Positions 47,166 through 55,907 of a DNA stretch of 64,000 nucleotides are shown piece after piece; within the stretch, counting starts at the first letter, position 1; the number at the start of each line of letters is the position of its first letter. A program made the position numbers and the translations under genes. Below the pieces are notes generated by a model, which saw only the letters and a program-made list of their open reading frames with translations, was not told where the DNA came from and did not search any database. The DNA comes from SZAS-7 sp964514655 (GTDB taxonomy: Bacteria; Chlamydiota; Chlamydiia; Chlamydiales; FEN-1388). The stretch is taken from assembly GCA_964514655.1 (NCBI GenBank), contig CAZEQY010000003.1, positions 62,001 through 126,000 on the forward strand, given 5' to 3'.

Positions 47166-48031
47166 ATAGTATAGGCTCATACTTTATTACTGCATCTAAA
47201 TCGCGACTCTTATTTTCGCTTGTTCTGCTTGCATGCCTGCTTTGCTGCATATCGGCTTTGAGCGCTATTTCAACAACAAGCGCACCTACGCCCCAGCCAA
47301 GTGCCATAGGAGGGCAGCTACACCCGCTTCCGAGCCAAATTTCAAATTTTACAACACTTTCTCGCCCATCGCTTATCACGCAAACAGTCGCTATTGCGTT
47401 TATGTCGCTCATGCCATTTATCGTGATGATTTTGACATCGTTTGTAAAGATAGTGGTTGTACTTTCGCTTTTACGTAACGCCCTTGGCGTGCAGCAAGCG
47501 CCCCCAAACCAGGTTATCAACGGCGTTGCCTTTTTATTAAGTATCTATGTAATGTATCCAACCGGCGTTAAGATGTATGATGCAGCTCAAGGCGTACTTG
47601 CTCGCCAGAATGTTCCTGAAACGCTGCTTTCAACAGATAGTGCCCAGTATGTTCTAGAGGTAGCATCAGCAGCAAGAGAACCCTTGCGCGACTTTTTGCG
47701 CACAAACTCCCTCGTCAAACACCACAGGATATTCTTTAGAACAGTATACAGACTTTTACCTGACGACTATAAAGCAAGCTTAAAGCCTGATGATTTTATT
47801 ATCCTGGTACCTTCGTTTATTACAACGCAGCTAAAGTCTGCCTTTGAAATTGGCGTGTTGATATACATTCCCTTTTTTGTGATAGACCTTGTAGTGTCAA
47901 ACATCTTGCTTGCTATGGGTATGATGATGCTTTCGCCGGTGACTATTTCGATGCCGCTAAAGCTCTTTTTGCTTGTGATGCTTGATGGCTGGACCTTGCT
48001 TATTGAGGGATTGGTGGCGACATTCCGCTAG
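47162..48031 (+). CDS. sctR: Type III secretion export gate protein SctR
   Basis: This 289-residue protein is a core of the SctRST export gate. A signal-like helix (LLFSLVLLACLLCCISALS) is followed by family segments TSFVKIVVVLSLLRNALGVQ and SIYVMYPTGVKMYDAAQ. Then come the hallmarks LVPSFITTQLKSAFEIGVLI and MGMMMLSPVTISMPLKLFLL. It corresponds to CT562. Confidence 0.96.
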   Translation: MNSIGSYFITASKSRLLFSLVLLACLLCCISALSAISTTSAPTPQPSAIGGQLHPLPSQISNFTTLSRPSLITQTVAIAFMSLMPFIVMILTSFVKIVVVLSLLRNALGVQQAPPNQVINGVAFLLSIYVMYPTGVKMYDAAQGVLARQNVPETLLSTDSAQYVLEVASAAREPLRDFLRTNSLVKHHRIFFRTVYRLLPDDYKASLKPDDFIILVPSFITTQLKSAFEIGVLIYIPFFVIDLVVSNILLAMGMMMLSPVTISMPLKLFLLVMLDGWTLLIEGLVATFR

Positions 48032-48085
48032 CAAAAAAAAGAACAGCATGCTATTAAAAAAGTAATTACAGGATTTTAGGACTTT

Positions 48086-48364
48086 ATGTTTACAAGCCAG
48101 ATTGTTGCCCTTGCCTACCAAGGACTATTGCTTATTCTCATACTCTCTGCTCCCCCTGTATTAATTAGTATGTTTTTGGGTACGATCGTGGCTATTTTCC
48201 AGGCAGCAACGCAAATTCAAGAACAAACGCTGCCCTTTGTCGTAAAACTCGTAGCCGTTACCCTCACCCTCATCTTCATGGGATCGTGGCTTGGCTCGCA
48301 AATCATGAGCTTTGCCACCAACATCTTCGTGAACTTCCCGATCTGGAGCATCGGGGGAACCTAG
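48086..48364 (+). CDS. sctS: Type III secretion export gate protein SctS
   Basis: This 92-residue protein with two membrane helices is the SctS/FliQ gate subunit: LILILSAPPVLISMFLGTIV and FQAATQIQEQTLPFVVKLVA are nearly family consensus. The ATG follows TTTTAGGAC. It corresponds to CT563. Confidence 0.95.
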   Translation: MFTSQIVALAYQGLLLILILSAPPVLISMFLGTIVAIFQAATQIQEQTLPFVVKLVAVTLTLIFMGSWLGSQIMSFATNIFVNFPIWSIGGT

Positions 48365-48419
48365 CAACAAAAAACGCTTGGAATTTTCTACTACATCCGC
48401 TATCCTTACCACCTAAATC

Positions 48420-49418
48420 ATGAACTTTGAGCGTTTTATGTTTAAGAAGTGCTTCACTTTTCGCAACGTATTTGCAACAATCTGCTTTGGCCTACTCGTC
48501 TTTTTGGCTATTTCTACACAGCGAATAAATGACAAAATGACCCTTGTCGTGAAGCCGGCTAAAAGATTTTCTTTAAGCCAGATTATTAGTAAGTATCCCT
48601 TTAATCCCGAGTGGGAAGTTGAAACTCCCCAAGAAGTTATCCAGTTTGTGAATATGACTACGCAACAGGCCTTTTACTGGCTTGGAAAAGGCTTTCAGGC
48701 AACAGCATTTGTAAGTGAAGATGGCGACTATGTCATGAAGTTCTTTCACCAGGGCCGCCTTCGCGAAGTGCCTTTTTCGCATAACCCCCTTGGATACCTC
48801 TTTAGCCAAGAATACCGCAACCAGCTTGAAGAACGCCAAGCTCATCGCGAAGAGATTTTCTCTAGCTCCAAAATGGCCTACGAAGAATTTCCGGAAGAAT
48901 CAGGCATTCTCTATGTACACATAAACCGCACTGACGACCTTATCAAGGGCATTAAGCTCTACGACTTTAGCGGCCTTTCCTATCGCGTACGTGGCGATGA
49001 CACAAGCTTTATTCTTCAAAAGCGCGCTGAATATGTGCTTCCGACCATCAAATCCCTTATGGCGCAAGGCAAAACAGAAGAAGCTGAAGCTCGCATAAAT
49101 CAAATCTTTGACCTCATCCTCATCATGGCCAAAAAAGGCTTTTTAGATGGTGATACAGCCCTCATGCGAAATAACAACATAGGCTTTGTAAAAGATCGCG
49201 CCGTCTACATTGACACAGGCCACATTGTACGCCGTGCAAACGTGAACCTCCAAGAAAGAATGCGCTTTGAATTTGACGTGCGCCTGTCACCACTTCACGA
49301 CTGGCTAAAAGTGCGCTATCCAGAACTTGCAGACTTTTACAAAAAAAGAGAGCAAGAAATTATGGCAAGCCTTCCTGAAGGCACCATAAAAGCACAAAAT
49401 AAGCTCAATTCAAAATAA
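48420..49418 (+). CDS. Kinase-like membrane-anchored protein inside the T3SS block
   Basis: This 332-residue protein has one N-terminal membrane helix (VFATICFGLLVFLAIS) and then a kinase-like core. A glycine loop LGKGFQATAFVSEDG leads to a possible VAIK-type lysine in YVMKFF. A catalytic-loop-like segment GFLDGDTALMRNNNIGFV is followed by AVYIDTGHIVR in the place of DFG. The core would face outside the cytosol if the helix is a simple signal anchor. It lies between sctS and sctT, which are adjacent in Chlamydia as I recall. An ATG at 48438 is an alternative start. Kinase activity is inferred and could be lost. Confidence 0.65.
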   Translation: MNFERFMFKKCFTFRNVFATICFGLLVFLAISTQRINDKMTLVVKPAKRFSLSQIISKYPFNPEWEVETPQEVIQFVNMTTQQAFYWLGKGFQATAFVSEDGDYVMKFFHQGRLREVPFSHNPLGYLFSQEYRNQLEERQAHREEIFSSSKMAYEEFPEESGILYVHINRTDDLIKGIKLYDFSGLSYRVRGDDTSFILQKRAEYVLPTIKSLMAQGKTEEAEARINQIFDLILIMAKKGFLDGDTALMRNNNIGFVKDRAVYIDTGHIVRRANVNLQERMRFEFDVRLSPLHDWLKVRYPELADFYKKREQEIMASLPEGTIKAQNKLNSK

Positions 49419-49478
49419 CTAAAAATTCGTGCGTAATTCTCATATTTCAGCTATATCTGAGGTAACAGGAGCGTCTTA

Positions 49479-50369
49479 ATGGGAGTGGATTACGTCGATA
49501 TTATGCTGAAAAGCGAGGTGGCTCAAAAGGGCTCCATGCTTTCTATCATGGCACTTATCGTCTTAACAGCCTTTCGCATCATGCCGATAATAGCGTTTGC
49601 GCCATTTTTTGGTGCGCGCATACTACCTCACCCAACAAAGGTTGTCTTTAGCCTAATTTTAGTCATTGCTGTGCTCCCTAAGATCTTGCTGACATCGACA
49701 GTGCCCTTAGACTTTAATACAAACCTGATAATGCTTGGCCTGAAGGAGCTCTTTATAGGGTTTATCATGGGCTTTTTTTTGGGACTGCCCTTTTTGATCG
49801 TAACGTCTGCCGGGGTATTTATCGACCACCAAAGAGGCGCTGCAAGCTTGATGGTAAACGACCCTACGATCCAAAACCAATCATCACCCATCGGCACCGT
49901 CTACAACCTGATGCTGATTGTCATCTACTTTGCTATTGACGGCCCCTTTTTTGTTATAGATGCGATACTTGACTCCTTTCAGGTTGTACCTCCAGATCAG
50001 TTTTTAAATCCTCTTTTCTTTGCACCGCAAAGCTTTATGAAAGAAAAGCTCATGAAATGCCTACAGGTATTTGCTGTGATGGCATTGCAGCTATCGGCAC
50101 CATCGCTTATTGCCATGCTGATGACGGATACCTTCTTAGGCGTTATCAACCGTTTGGCACCACAGGTGCAGATCTACTTTTTGGGCATTGGCCTAAAGTC
50201 GTGGCTTGCCTGCTTGATGGTATGCATTGGCTGGATGTACTTTAATGACCAGCTACGAAAAGAGAGCCTAAGCTGGCTAAAAGAATTTATGGAGCTAATA
50301 CCTTTCTTTAATATAGGCAATGCTCCAGTACACCTAGAACCAATTCCACCCTTGCCAAATATACCATGA
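49479..50369 (+). CDS. sctT: Type III secretion export gate protein SctT
   Basis: This 296-residue membrane protein is the SctT/FliR gate subunit, with family segments FRIMPIIAFAPFFGARILPH, LKELFIGFIMGFFLGLPF, GVFIDHQRGAASLMVNDPTI (SctT hallmark), and PSLIAMLMTDTFLGVINRLA. A strong AGGAG lies 9 bases before the ATG. It corresponds to CT564. The next gene overlaps its stop (ATGA). Confidence 0.96.
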   Translation: MGVDYVDIMLKSEVAQKGSMLSIMALIVLTAFRIMPIIAFAPFFGARILPHPTKVVFSLILVIAVLPKILLTSTVPLDFNTNLIMLGLKELFIGFIMGFFLGLPFLIVTSAGVFIDHQRGAASLMVNDPTIQNQSSPIGTVYNLMLIVIYFAIDGPFFVIDAILDSFQVVPPDQFLNPLFFAPQSFMKEKLMKCLQVFAVMALQLSAPSLIAMLMTDTFLGVINRLAPQVQIYFLGIGLKSWLACLMVCIGWMYFNDQLRKESLSWLKEFMELIPFFNIGNAPVHLEPIPPLPNIP

Positions 50370-51484
50370 AGACACTTCTCTCACTTTTACTTCTTCAGTC
50401 CGCTCTTTTTGCCTCTACAAAATATCCTGCAGACATCTCATACATGATAGCAGATGTCAAATACAGCCAAGAACACGGCATAAAAATTTGTGAAGTCCAG
50501 CACGGCATTTTATCTACTTTCGTTGGCGATATCTTTCTAAACGGCAATCAGGGCACAATATGCCCAAAGATAGAACAAGTACTTGCTGAATTTCCAATTA
50601 AAAAGTGGGCAATAAAATCTCAAGTTGCCTTTCCACCACTACAAGAGACCTTAAATAACTCTCCGGAGTGGGACACCGAAACTCTCTTTAGAGATCTTAT
50701 CTATGACCCGGAGTTTATACGAAAGGCAACGGTAGAGCCCCAAGATGCGCATGACATTAGCTCCTACTACGGGATGATTCTTACAAGGCCAAATGACTTT
50801 GATTATGATGACTTTCATAAAACCTATCCCTCCATCCTTATGATCGATAGCCCAAGCCATCCCTACTGGAAAGACAAATACAAGATGTCAGAGCTATTTA
50901 CCCGCAACGAGACTCTTAGTAAGGTAAAGCCGGAGTGGAAGCTCTATCCAAAACCCTATACGCCTACTCTTGCAGATGAAATCATCAAGGACATCCCGGC
51001 AGATGCCTATGTCATTAAACCGCGCAGTGCATTTTTAGGCCATGGCGTTATCATTGTAGCAAAAGAAGAGCTAGATGCTACCCTACAGTATATCCTCAGT
51101 AGATCTGAAGCATTGGTGCGCAATAGCGACCGCTCATATAGCTACTGGGCACTAGATCGTCACAACTCATTCATCGTTGAAAAATACTACCCATCAGATC
51201 TCATACAGGTAGATGCTTTCGAAGGCAAAACCTTCGAGCCTACAATGCGCGTTGCCTTTATCCTGGTTTATAATAACAGCAAAATAGACTTTCACTTTTT
51301 AGGCGGCTACTGGCTTTTACCCTATAAGTCCTTAGATGATGAAGCCTCTCTTAACGAAAAGAAAAAGGCCTATTGCAAGGCCCCCTTCTTTACCACAGTC
51401 TCTCAAGACATCCTTCAAACCGTAGAGCAACAGCTAGAAGCCAGCATGCCCTTGCTTTACCAAGAAATGCTTTTGAACGAATAG
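50366..51484 (+). CDS. Exported ATP-grasp-like protein
   Basis: This 372-residue protein starts on the sctT stop and has a signal peptide (MKTLLSLLLLQSALFAS). The segment AYVIKPRSAFLGHGVIIVAK matches the ATP-grasp phosphate loop, with FIVEKYYPSDLIQVD as the next strand and TMRVAFILVYNN toward the metal site. ATP-grasp enzymes join an acid to an amine or thiol, which is odd for a protein predicted to be exported. Alternatively, the 'signal' could be an anchor or the protein could be a degenerate relative. Its coupling to sctT suggests a secretion or envelope role. Confidence 0.62.
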   Translation: MKTLLSLLLLQSALFASTKYPADISYMIADVKYSQEHGIKICEVQHGILSTFVGDIFLNGNQGTICPKIEQVLAEFPIKKWAIKSQVAFPPLQETLNNSPEWDTETLFRDLIYDPEFIRKATVEPQDAHDISSYYGMILTRPNDFDYDDFHKTYPSILMIDSPSHPYWKDKYKMSELFTRNETLSKVKPEWKLYPKPYTPTLADEIIKDIPADAYVIKPRSAFLGHGVIIVAKEELDATLQYILSRSEALVRNSDRSYSYWALDRHNSFIVEKYYPSDLIQVDAFEGKTFEPTMRVAFILVYNNSKIDFHFLGGYWLLPYKSLDDEASLNEKKKAYCKAPFFTTVSQDILQTVEQQLEASMPLLYQEMLLNE

Positions 51485-51508
51485 CTGAATAGATCGTTTT
51501 GATTTTTT

Positions 51509-53050
51509 TTACTTCTTTTTCTTCTTTTTGCTCTGCTTTACCTTTATGGGCTTGTTGAAACGGTGTTTGTGGGAATATAATGATGATGAGCCACATGAAA
51601 TGGTGGGGCGCACCGATACATGGGGGTCGCATGTGCAGGTGCAAGCAGGACATGCAGGGCAAGCGGGACAGCTTGGGCATGGCTGACAAGGGTCACTACA
51701 AGCTACAGGACAACCGTCGCAGCGATTTGGACAGTCTGCAGCAAGGCACATCTCGCAAAAGTCCGGGCAACTTGGACATAATGTACATGGAGGTGTCCAG
51801 GTTGCTGCCTGAATAACTTGACGAGTGTCATTTCTCCAGGTAATAACTGCGTAGCCATTTGCTGAAATGCCAATGCGAGGACCTTCTGAAAGCTCAGATA
51901 CCGTTGAAATATCTACTGGCAATGTCCAGTTCCAGCCTACTGGGAGCATAGATACTTGAATGATCGAATTTCTGCTCCATGTTGCCGTGGCATTTCCGGC
52001 AGCATCAAGAGCCACATAGGCCTGAAAGGCATTTTGACCAGTTGCTGACAAGTCTACAGGCACGCCCCAGCTACCGCCAAAAGGAAGGTATGTTGCCTGC
52101 ACTATGGTGTTTGAGCCATTATTTCGCGACCACACGGCAACAGCATTGCCATTTGGATCAACAGCAAGGTGTGGATCTTGAGCATCGCCACCTGCGGCAG
52201 ATAGGTCTACAGGAGATGTCCAACTACCACCAAAGGGAAGTGTTGCTGATTGTACAATTGAGTTAACACCACTAAATCGTGCCCATACAGAAATTGCATT
52301 TCCGCTTGGATCAACAGCAACATGGCAGGTGATCGCATCTTGACCAGGAGCTGATATATCTACAGGAGATGTCCAGCTTCCGCCAAAGGGAAGTGTTGCT
52401 GACTGCACGATATAGTTTGAGCCGTCAAAGCGCGCCCATAAGGCTACAGCATTGCCAGCAGCATCAACGCCAATACTTGTATCTTGCGCGTTTTGACCAA
52501 GAGCAGACAAGTTTACTGGACTTGACCAGGAGCTATTGCCAAAGCCAAGAGTTGCGCCCTGCACAACAGCAAATCCGCCAATAATTTTTGTCCAGATAGC
52601 AACAGCATTTCCACTTGGATCAACAGCTACTTGAGGCATATCTGCATTGCTTCCTGACGCTGATACGTTTATAGGAGAAGACCAGGCACCTCCAAAAGCA
52701 CTTGTGGATGACTGTACAACATAATTTGAACCATCAAAGCGTATCCAAACTGCTACAGAATGGTCACTTGGATCAATAGCAACTTGCGGAACAAAGGCAT
52801 TTTGGCCAACTACTGAGAGAGTGCTTGGCATGGTCCAGCTGCCAACAAATGGCAGAAATGATCCTTCAATCCTAAATGTTGAACCATCTGTTCGCTGCCA
52901 GACGCTAACGGCATCACCGCTAGCATTTACACTTACTTCATTTGCAGCAGCATTGCTCGTTGAAAGAGTAACTGGATTTGACCACACTGCCTGCAATGCA
53001 CTTTGTAGAGAAAGTAGCACTAAAAAGACCATTATGCGCGCACACTTCAT
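51509..53050 (-). CDS. Exported protein with eight 50-residue repeats and cysteine-rich tail
   Basis: This 513-residue protein has a signal peptide (MKCARIMVFLVLLSLQSALQ) and eight tandem repeats of about 50 residues (about 23-405). Each has the frame W(T/S)xPVDLSxxGQNA..VAVDPSGNAVxVWxR and ends in LPFGGS. The repeat suggests a beta-propeller with about eight blades. Next come about 60 residues with more than 20 cysteines (CPSCPACPACPACTCTC) and a lysine tail (KQSKKKKKK). The tail resembles the cysteine clusters of the DUF11 protein at the window start. An envelope cross-linked surface protein is likely. GAGG precedes the ATG. Two operators lie upstream. Confidence 0.8.
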   Translation of the reverse strand: MKCARIMVFLVLLSLQSALQAVWSNPVTLSTSNAAANEVSVNASGDAVSVWQRTDGSTFRIEGSFLPFVGSWTMPSTLSVVGQNAFVPQVAIDPSDHSVAVWIRFDGSNYVVQSSTSAFGGAWSSPINVSASGSNADMPQVAVDPSGNAVAIWTKIIGGFAVVQGATLGFGNSSWSSPVNLSALGQNAQDTSIGVDAAGNAVALWARFDGSNYIVQSATLPFGGSWTSPVDISAPGQDAITCHVAVDPSGNAISVWARFSGVNSIVQSATLPFGGSWTSPVDLSAAGGDAQDPHLAVDPNGNAVAVWSRNNGSNTIVQATYLPFGGSWGVPVDLSATGQNAFQAYVALDAAGNATATWSRNSIIQVSMLPVGWNWTLPVDISTVSELSEGPRIGISANGYAVITWRNDTRQVIQAATWTPPCTLCPSCPDFCEMCLAADCPNRCDGCPVACSDPCQPCPSCPACPACPACTCTCDPHVSVRPTISCGSSSLYSHKHRFNKPIKVKQSKKKKKK

Positions 53051-53112
53051 GCCTTACCTCATAAGTTGTAATTAAACGTGACGATATGAATCAGCATTAT
53101 TATTTTCAATAG

Positions 53113-53141
53113 TTGTCTCGATATGTAGCATATGCTACATT
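53113..53141 (+). promoter_or_regulatory. Candidate promoter of the membrane protein-MntR unit
   Basis: TTGTCT (53113-53118), a 17-base spacer and TACATT (53136-53141) overlap the first operator, so a bound repressor would block the polymerase. Confidence 0.4.
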
Positions 53142-53156
53142 GTAGCACAAGCTACA
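53124..53156. promoter_or_regulatory. Two tandem operators TGTAGC-N4-GCTACA
   Basis: 53124-53139 reads TGTAGCATATGCTACA (perfect palindrome) and 53141-53156 reads TGTAGCACAAGCTACA (perfect arms). The two sites are spaced 17 bases centre to centre. They lie between divergent genes and overlap the candidate promoter. The downstream unit encodes an MntR-like repressor, the obvious candidate to bind here. Known MntR boxes of proteobacteria have a similar half-site (ATAGC..GCTAT). Confidence 0.8.
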
Positions 53157-53171
53157 CCAATGGAGAGCGAT

Positions 53172-54224
53172 ATGACACTACAGCAACTCTATGCAACAAT
53201 ACGTGCAGATTTTGAACAAAAGCCCTTTTTATCGCGGATTCATGCTTCAGTTTGCGTGGTCAAAAGAGAAAAGGGATTACTGGCAGCTACCCTCACGGCG
53301 GGCGCTATGACCATATCCTCTTTAGCCGGTGCAACACTTAGCTGGCTCTGTATGGAAGGGTCAGTCCGTTCAATTATGGATGTTATTACAGATACTCGAT
53401 CAATTGTGCGCCTTAGGTATTTGGGAGATTTTGCAGGATGGACGAGTTTAGCTATCTTTTCTGTAGTTGCGGTCAAGCAAATATTTGAGCGCTTGATGGC
53501 AGAAGGCGAATTCCTTCAAGCTAAAGAGCTCTGCATGCAAGAGCTCCCCCATGGTGCCTACGAAACGATATGCGAGCTTTTTGGCAGCTTAAACGCGCGA
53601 TGCCTCTTTTCTAAAACCGTTGTGTCAAGGCGCCTTATCGCCCTTGAGCTCTATCAAGAAGAAGAGGCTCCGGACCCAAGCCTACAGCTTGACAGACAAC
53701 TGCAGGCAGTTTTTGAAGAAGTACAGCAGAACCTTGAAAACGAGCTTAAAGCAAAAAAATACTGCCACCGCTATTGCCTTGCACAAAAAGCTATCCGCAA
53801 AAAGGGCTGTTGCCAAACAAGCGTCTTAACCATCTTTGGTATTGTCTTTCCACTCATTCTCGTGCTAAATTTTATGCTATCTTTGGTCGGTGAAGTTGGA
53901 CTAGGCAAAGAGGTGTTTGGCAATAGAGAAGAGCTTACAGATATAGGGCACTTTGGTGAGTGGCCCATAAACGCTATTGAAGCTATAGCTACAGCCTATC
54001 TTTTTCATATATGGTATGTGATAAGTGAAGGCAATAAGCAAGCTATCAAAGAGGCATATCGACCGGCTCTAGTAAACCTTGATGACGATAATGTAGCCTT
54101 AAAAGGCCGCCTCTATAATTTGGCAAAAGAAGAGCTAGGCGAACAAGCGCCTCATTCTGCCTACCTTACACTCCCCGGCGACGAAGAGCTAGATGATATA
54201 ACAAATAGACTAGAAGCCTTATGA
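53172..54224 (+). CDS. Membrane protein co-transcribed with an MntR-like regulator
   Basis: This 350-residue protein starts at 53172, where GGAGAG lies 7 bases upstream; an ATG at 53160 is less likely. Four hydrophobic helices are seen in two groups (LAATLTAGAMTISSLAGATL, GWTSLAIFSVVAVKQIF, TIFGIVFPLILVLNFMLSLV, and AIEAIATAYLFHIWYVI), separated by helical cytosolic parts. I recognise no transporter family. Shared control with the regulator suggests a metal-related role, but this is inference. Confidence 0.65.
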   Translation: MTLQQLYATIRADFEQKPFLSRIHASVCVVKREKGLLAATLTAGAMTISSLAGATLSWLCMEGSVRSIMDVITDTRSIVRLRYLGDFAGWTSLAIFSVVAVKQIFERLMAEGEFLQAKELCMQELPHGAYETICELFGSLNARCLFSKTVVSRRLIALELYQEEEAPDPSLQLDRQLQAVFEEVQQNLENELKAKKYCHRYCLAQKAIRKKGCCQTSVLTIFGIVFPLILVLNFMLSLVGEVGLGKEVFGNREELTDIGHFGEWPINAIEAIATAYLFHIWYVISEGNKQAIKEAYRPALVNLDDDNVALKGRLYNLAKEELGEQAPHSAYLTLPGDEELDDITNRLEAL

Positions 54225-54631
54225 AAAAAGCCCAAAATCCGGCAGCTCCATTTATTGCAACAAGGGCGCAGCACCTTACAGAGCTTGCTGAAGACTACGT
54301 GGAAGTTATCTACGACCTTATAGAACAAAAAAAAGAGGCAAGAATCTGCGACATCGCTCAAGCTATTGGGGTCTCACACGTAACAGTAATACGCACGATA
54401 GATCGGCTAAAAAAAAGAGGGCTTCTTTCTAGCAATCCGGCAAAGTCAATTTCCCTAACAAAAAGCGGCATCACTCTTGCCATTCACTGTAAAGAGCGCC
54501 ACACCTTTTTGCTACACTACCTCATAAGCCTTGGCGTGCCAGAGGATATAGCCAAAATCGATGTAGAAGGCATGGAACACCATATAAGCCCCGCAACTAT
54601 GGCCGCCTTTCAGAAGCAACTTGCGAAATAA
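54221..54631 (+). CDS. MntR/DtxR-family metal-dependent regulator
   Basis: This 136-residue protein starts on the previous stop (ATGA). Its winged helix (ARICDIAQAIGVSHVTVIRT, IDRLKKRGLLS) and metal-binding dimer segment (CKERHTFLLHYLISLGVPED, IDVEGMEHHISPATM) match the short proteobacterial-type MntR without an SH3 domain. It probably represses in the presence of Mn(II) or Fe(II) and binds the tandem TGTAGC operators upstream of its own transcript. Its last 35 bases overlap the convergent glycosyltransferase gene. Confidence 0.85.
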   Translation: MKKAQNPAAPFIATRAQHLTELAEDYVEVIYDLIEQKKEARICDIAQAIGVSHVTVIRTIDRLKKRGLLSSNPAKSISLTKSGITLAIHCKERHTFLLHYLISLGVPEDIAKIDVEGMEHHISPATMAAFQKQLAK

Positions 54632-55865
54632 ATTCCATGAGACGCTCTTGCCAGCCTTCAAAGATGTGAGGAGCTTGTTTTATAGGGCGCGGCTTAGCAA
54701 GGCAGGCTTCTATCTGGTCAAGAAGAGGTTTTTTGCTGTCATAGTTTGTTGCAAGACCCATTTTTATTAGGTAGTTAGCATTTGCTGCTTCCCAAGGATA
54801 GTACCGCATGGTTAAAAGGGGGCAATAGGTAACAAGTGTCTCGCCACATGATCCACTACCAGCTTTACCAATAGCAAGACTTGAGATATTCATAAGTTCG
54901 TTCATCTCAGCTGAGCTTAAAAGCCCACAGATTATAAAGCGATCATCACCTTCTGCAAGCTCTACAAGCTCTTTTTTTAGCGATGGGCTATTGCCACAGA
55001 CAAAAAAGTACTTTTGCCGCTTTACTGAACAGGCCTGCATGAGTTCTAAAAGAACATCCGTCATAGCGCCGCTTCCATACTTACCCATCGATATGAGTAT
55101 GGCTGTCTCATCCTCTTTTAGACCCCATTTAGCACGTAGGGCTGCTATTTGACCCGAGTCTTTAAGTTGTGAAAATTCAGTATTTGCAGCATAGCCAAAG
55201 TGTTCAAACTGCTTTTTTACATCGTCCACAGGAACATACAAGCAGCTTGCGATCTTTTGCATGAGGGTTTCATAATCATCATTTTCATCATAAAGATCGA
55301 TGCATGTATGCCACTCAAAGAGTGCTTTAAAAATGGAAGGCTCAAAACTTGGCACCCATGAACGCATATACTCTGACGGCATGCGCCCATAAAAAGGATT
55401 GAGAAAGAGCGCTACTTCAAAATTATCATGGATCATGCGAAAGGCAATACCTGTTGTAGCAAGCCCAAAATCTTCTGGAGCATAGCTACGGGTCGAAATT
55501 ATGAGATCTGGCTGCATAGAAACAATGAGCTTTTTGAACTCTCTATTTACGGCTGATGGAATGTACTTATGAATTTCGCGATTCATGGTTTCTCGATCTA
55601 ATATCTCAGTAAAATCGTCTGTTTGTTGAAACATGCGCGAATAGATCATATCGTAGGTGTGTGTACCGGTAGCAAGCATGATAGGGCAATGTTCTAATGC
55701 TACTGTTTCTGCATCGATGATAATTGGCTCAATATTGTCTTGAGTCGATAAGAATGCATGAAGCGCCTTTGGTACAGCGTGATTTCCGCCACTTGCAGAT
55801 GTAGTGATGATCACGACTCTAAAAGGCTGCCCTTTTGCTTTTTTTGGAGCGGGATAAAGCGGCAA
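54597..55865 (-). CDS. GT28-type glycosyltransferase (MGDG synthase/MurG-like)
   Basis: This 422-residue GT-B protein has RVVIITTSASGGNHAVPKAL at the N-terminus, a central IHDNF strand, and the nucleotide-sugar site region (LISMGKYGSGAMTDVLLELM, FFVCGNSPSLKKEL, FIICGLLSSAEMNELM, AIGKAGSGSCGETLVTYCPL). This is the pattern of MGDG synthase, diglucosyldiacylglycerol synthase and MurG, so glycolipid synthesis is likely. The TTG start has a perfect AGAGGAGG 5 bases upstream. The preceding coding remnant is in the same frame, 14 codons upstream. Confidence 0.82.
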   Translation of the reverse strand: MPLYPAPKKAKGQPFRVVIITTSASGGNHAVPKALHAFLSTQDNIEPIIIDAETVALEHCPIMLATGTHTYDMIYSRMFQQTDDFTEILDRETMNREIHKYIPSAVNREFKKLIVSMQPDLIISTRSYAPEDFGLATTGIAFRMIHDNFEVALFLNPFYGRMPSEYMRSWVPSFEPSIFKALFEWHTCIDLYDENDDYETLMQKIASCLYVPVDDVKKQFEHFGYAANTEFSQLKDSGQIAALRAKWGLKEDETAILISMGKYGSGAMTDVLLELMQACSVKRQKYFFVCGNSPSLKKELVELAEGDDRFIICGLLSSAEMNELMNISSLAIGKAGSGSCGETLVTYCPLLTMRYYPWEAANANYLIKMGLATNYDSKKPLLDQIEACLAKPRPIKQAPHIFEGWQERLMEFISQVASERRP

Positions 55866-55907
55866 AGAGGCCTCCTCTATAAAGCACTCTAAAGCCTCAT
55901 TATGCTC

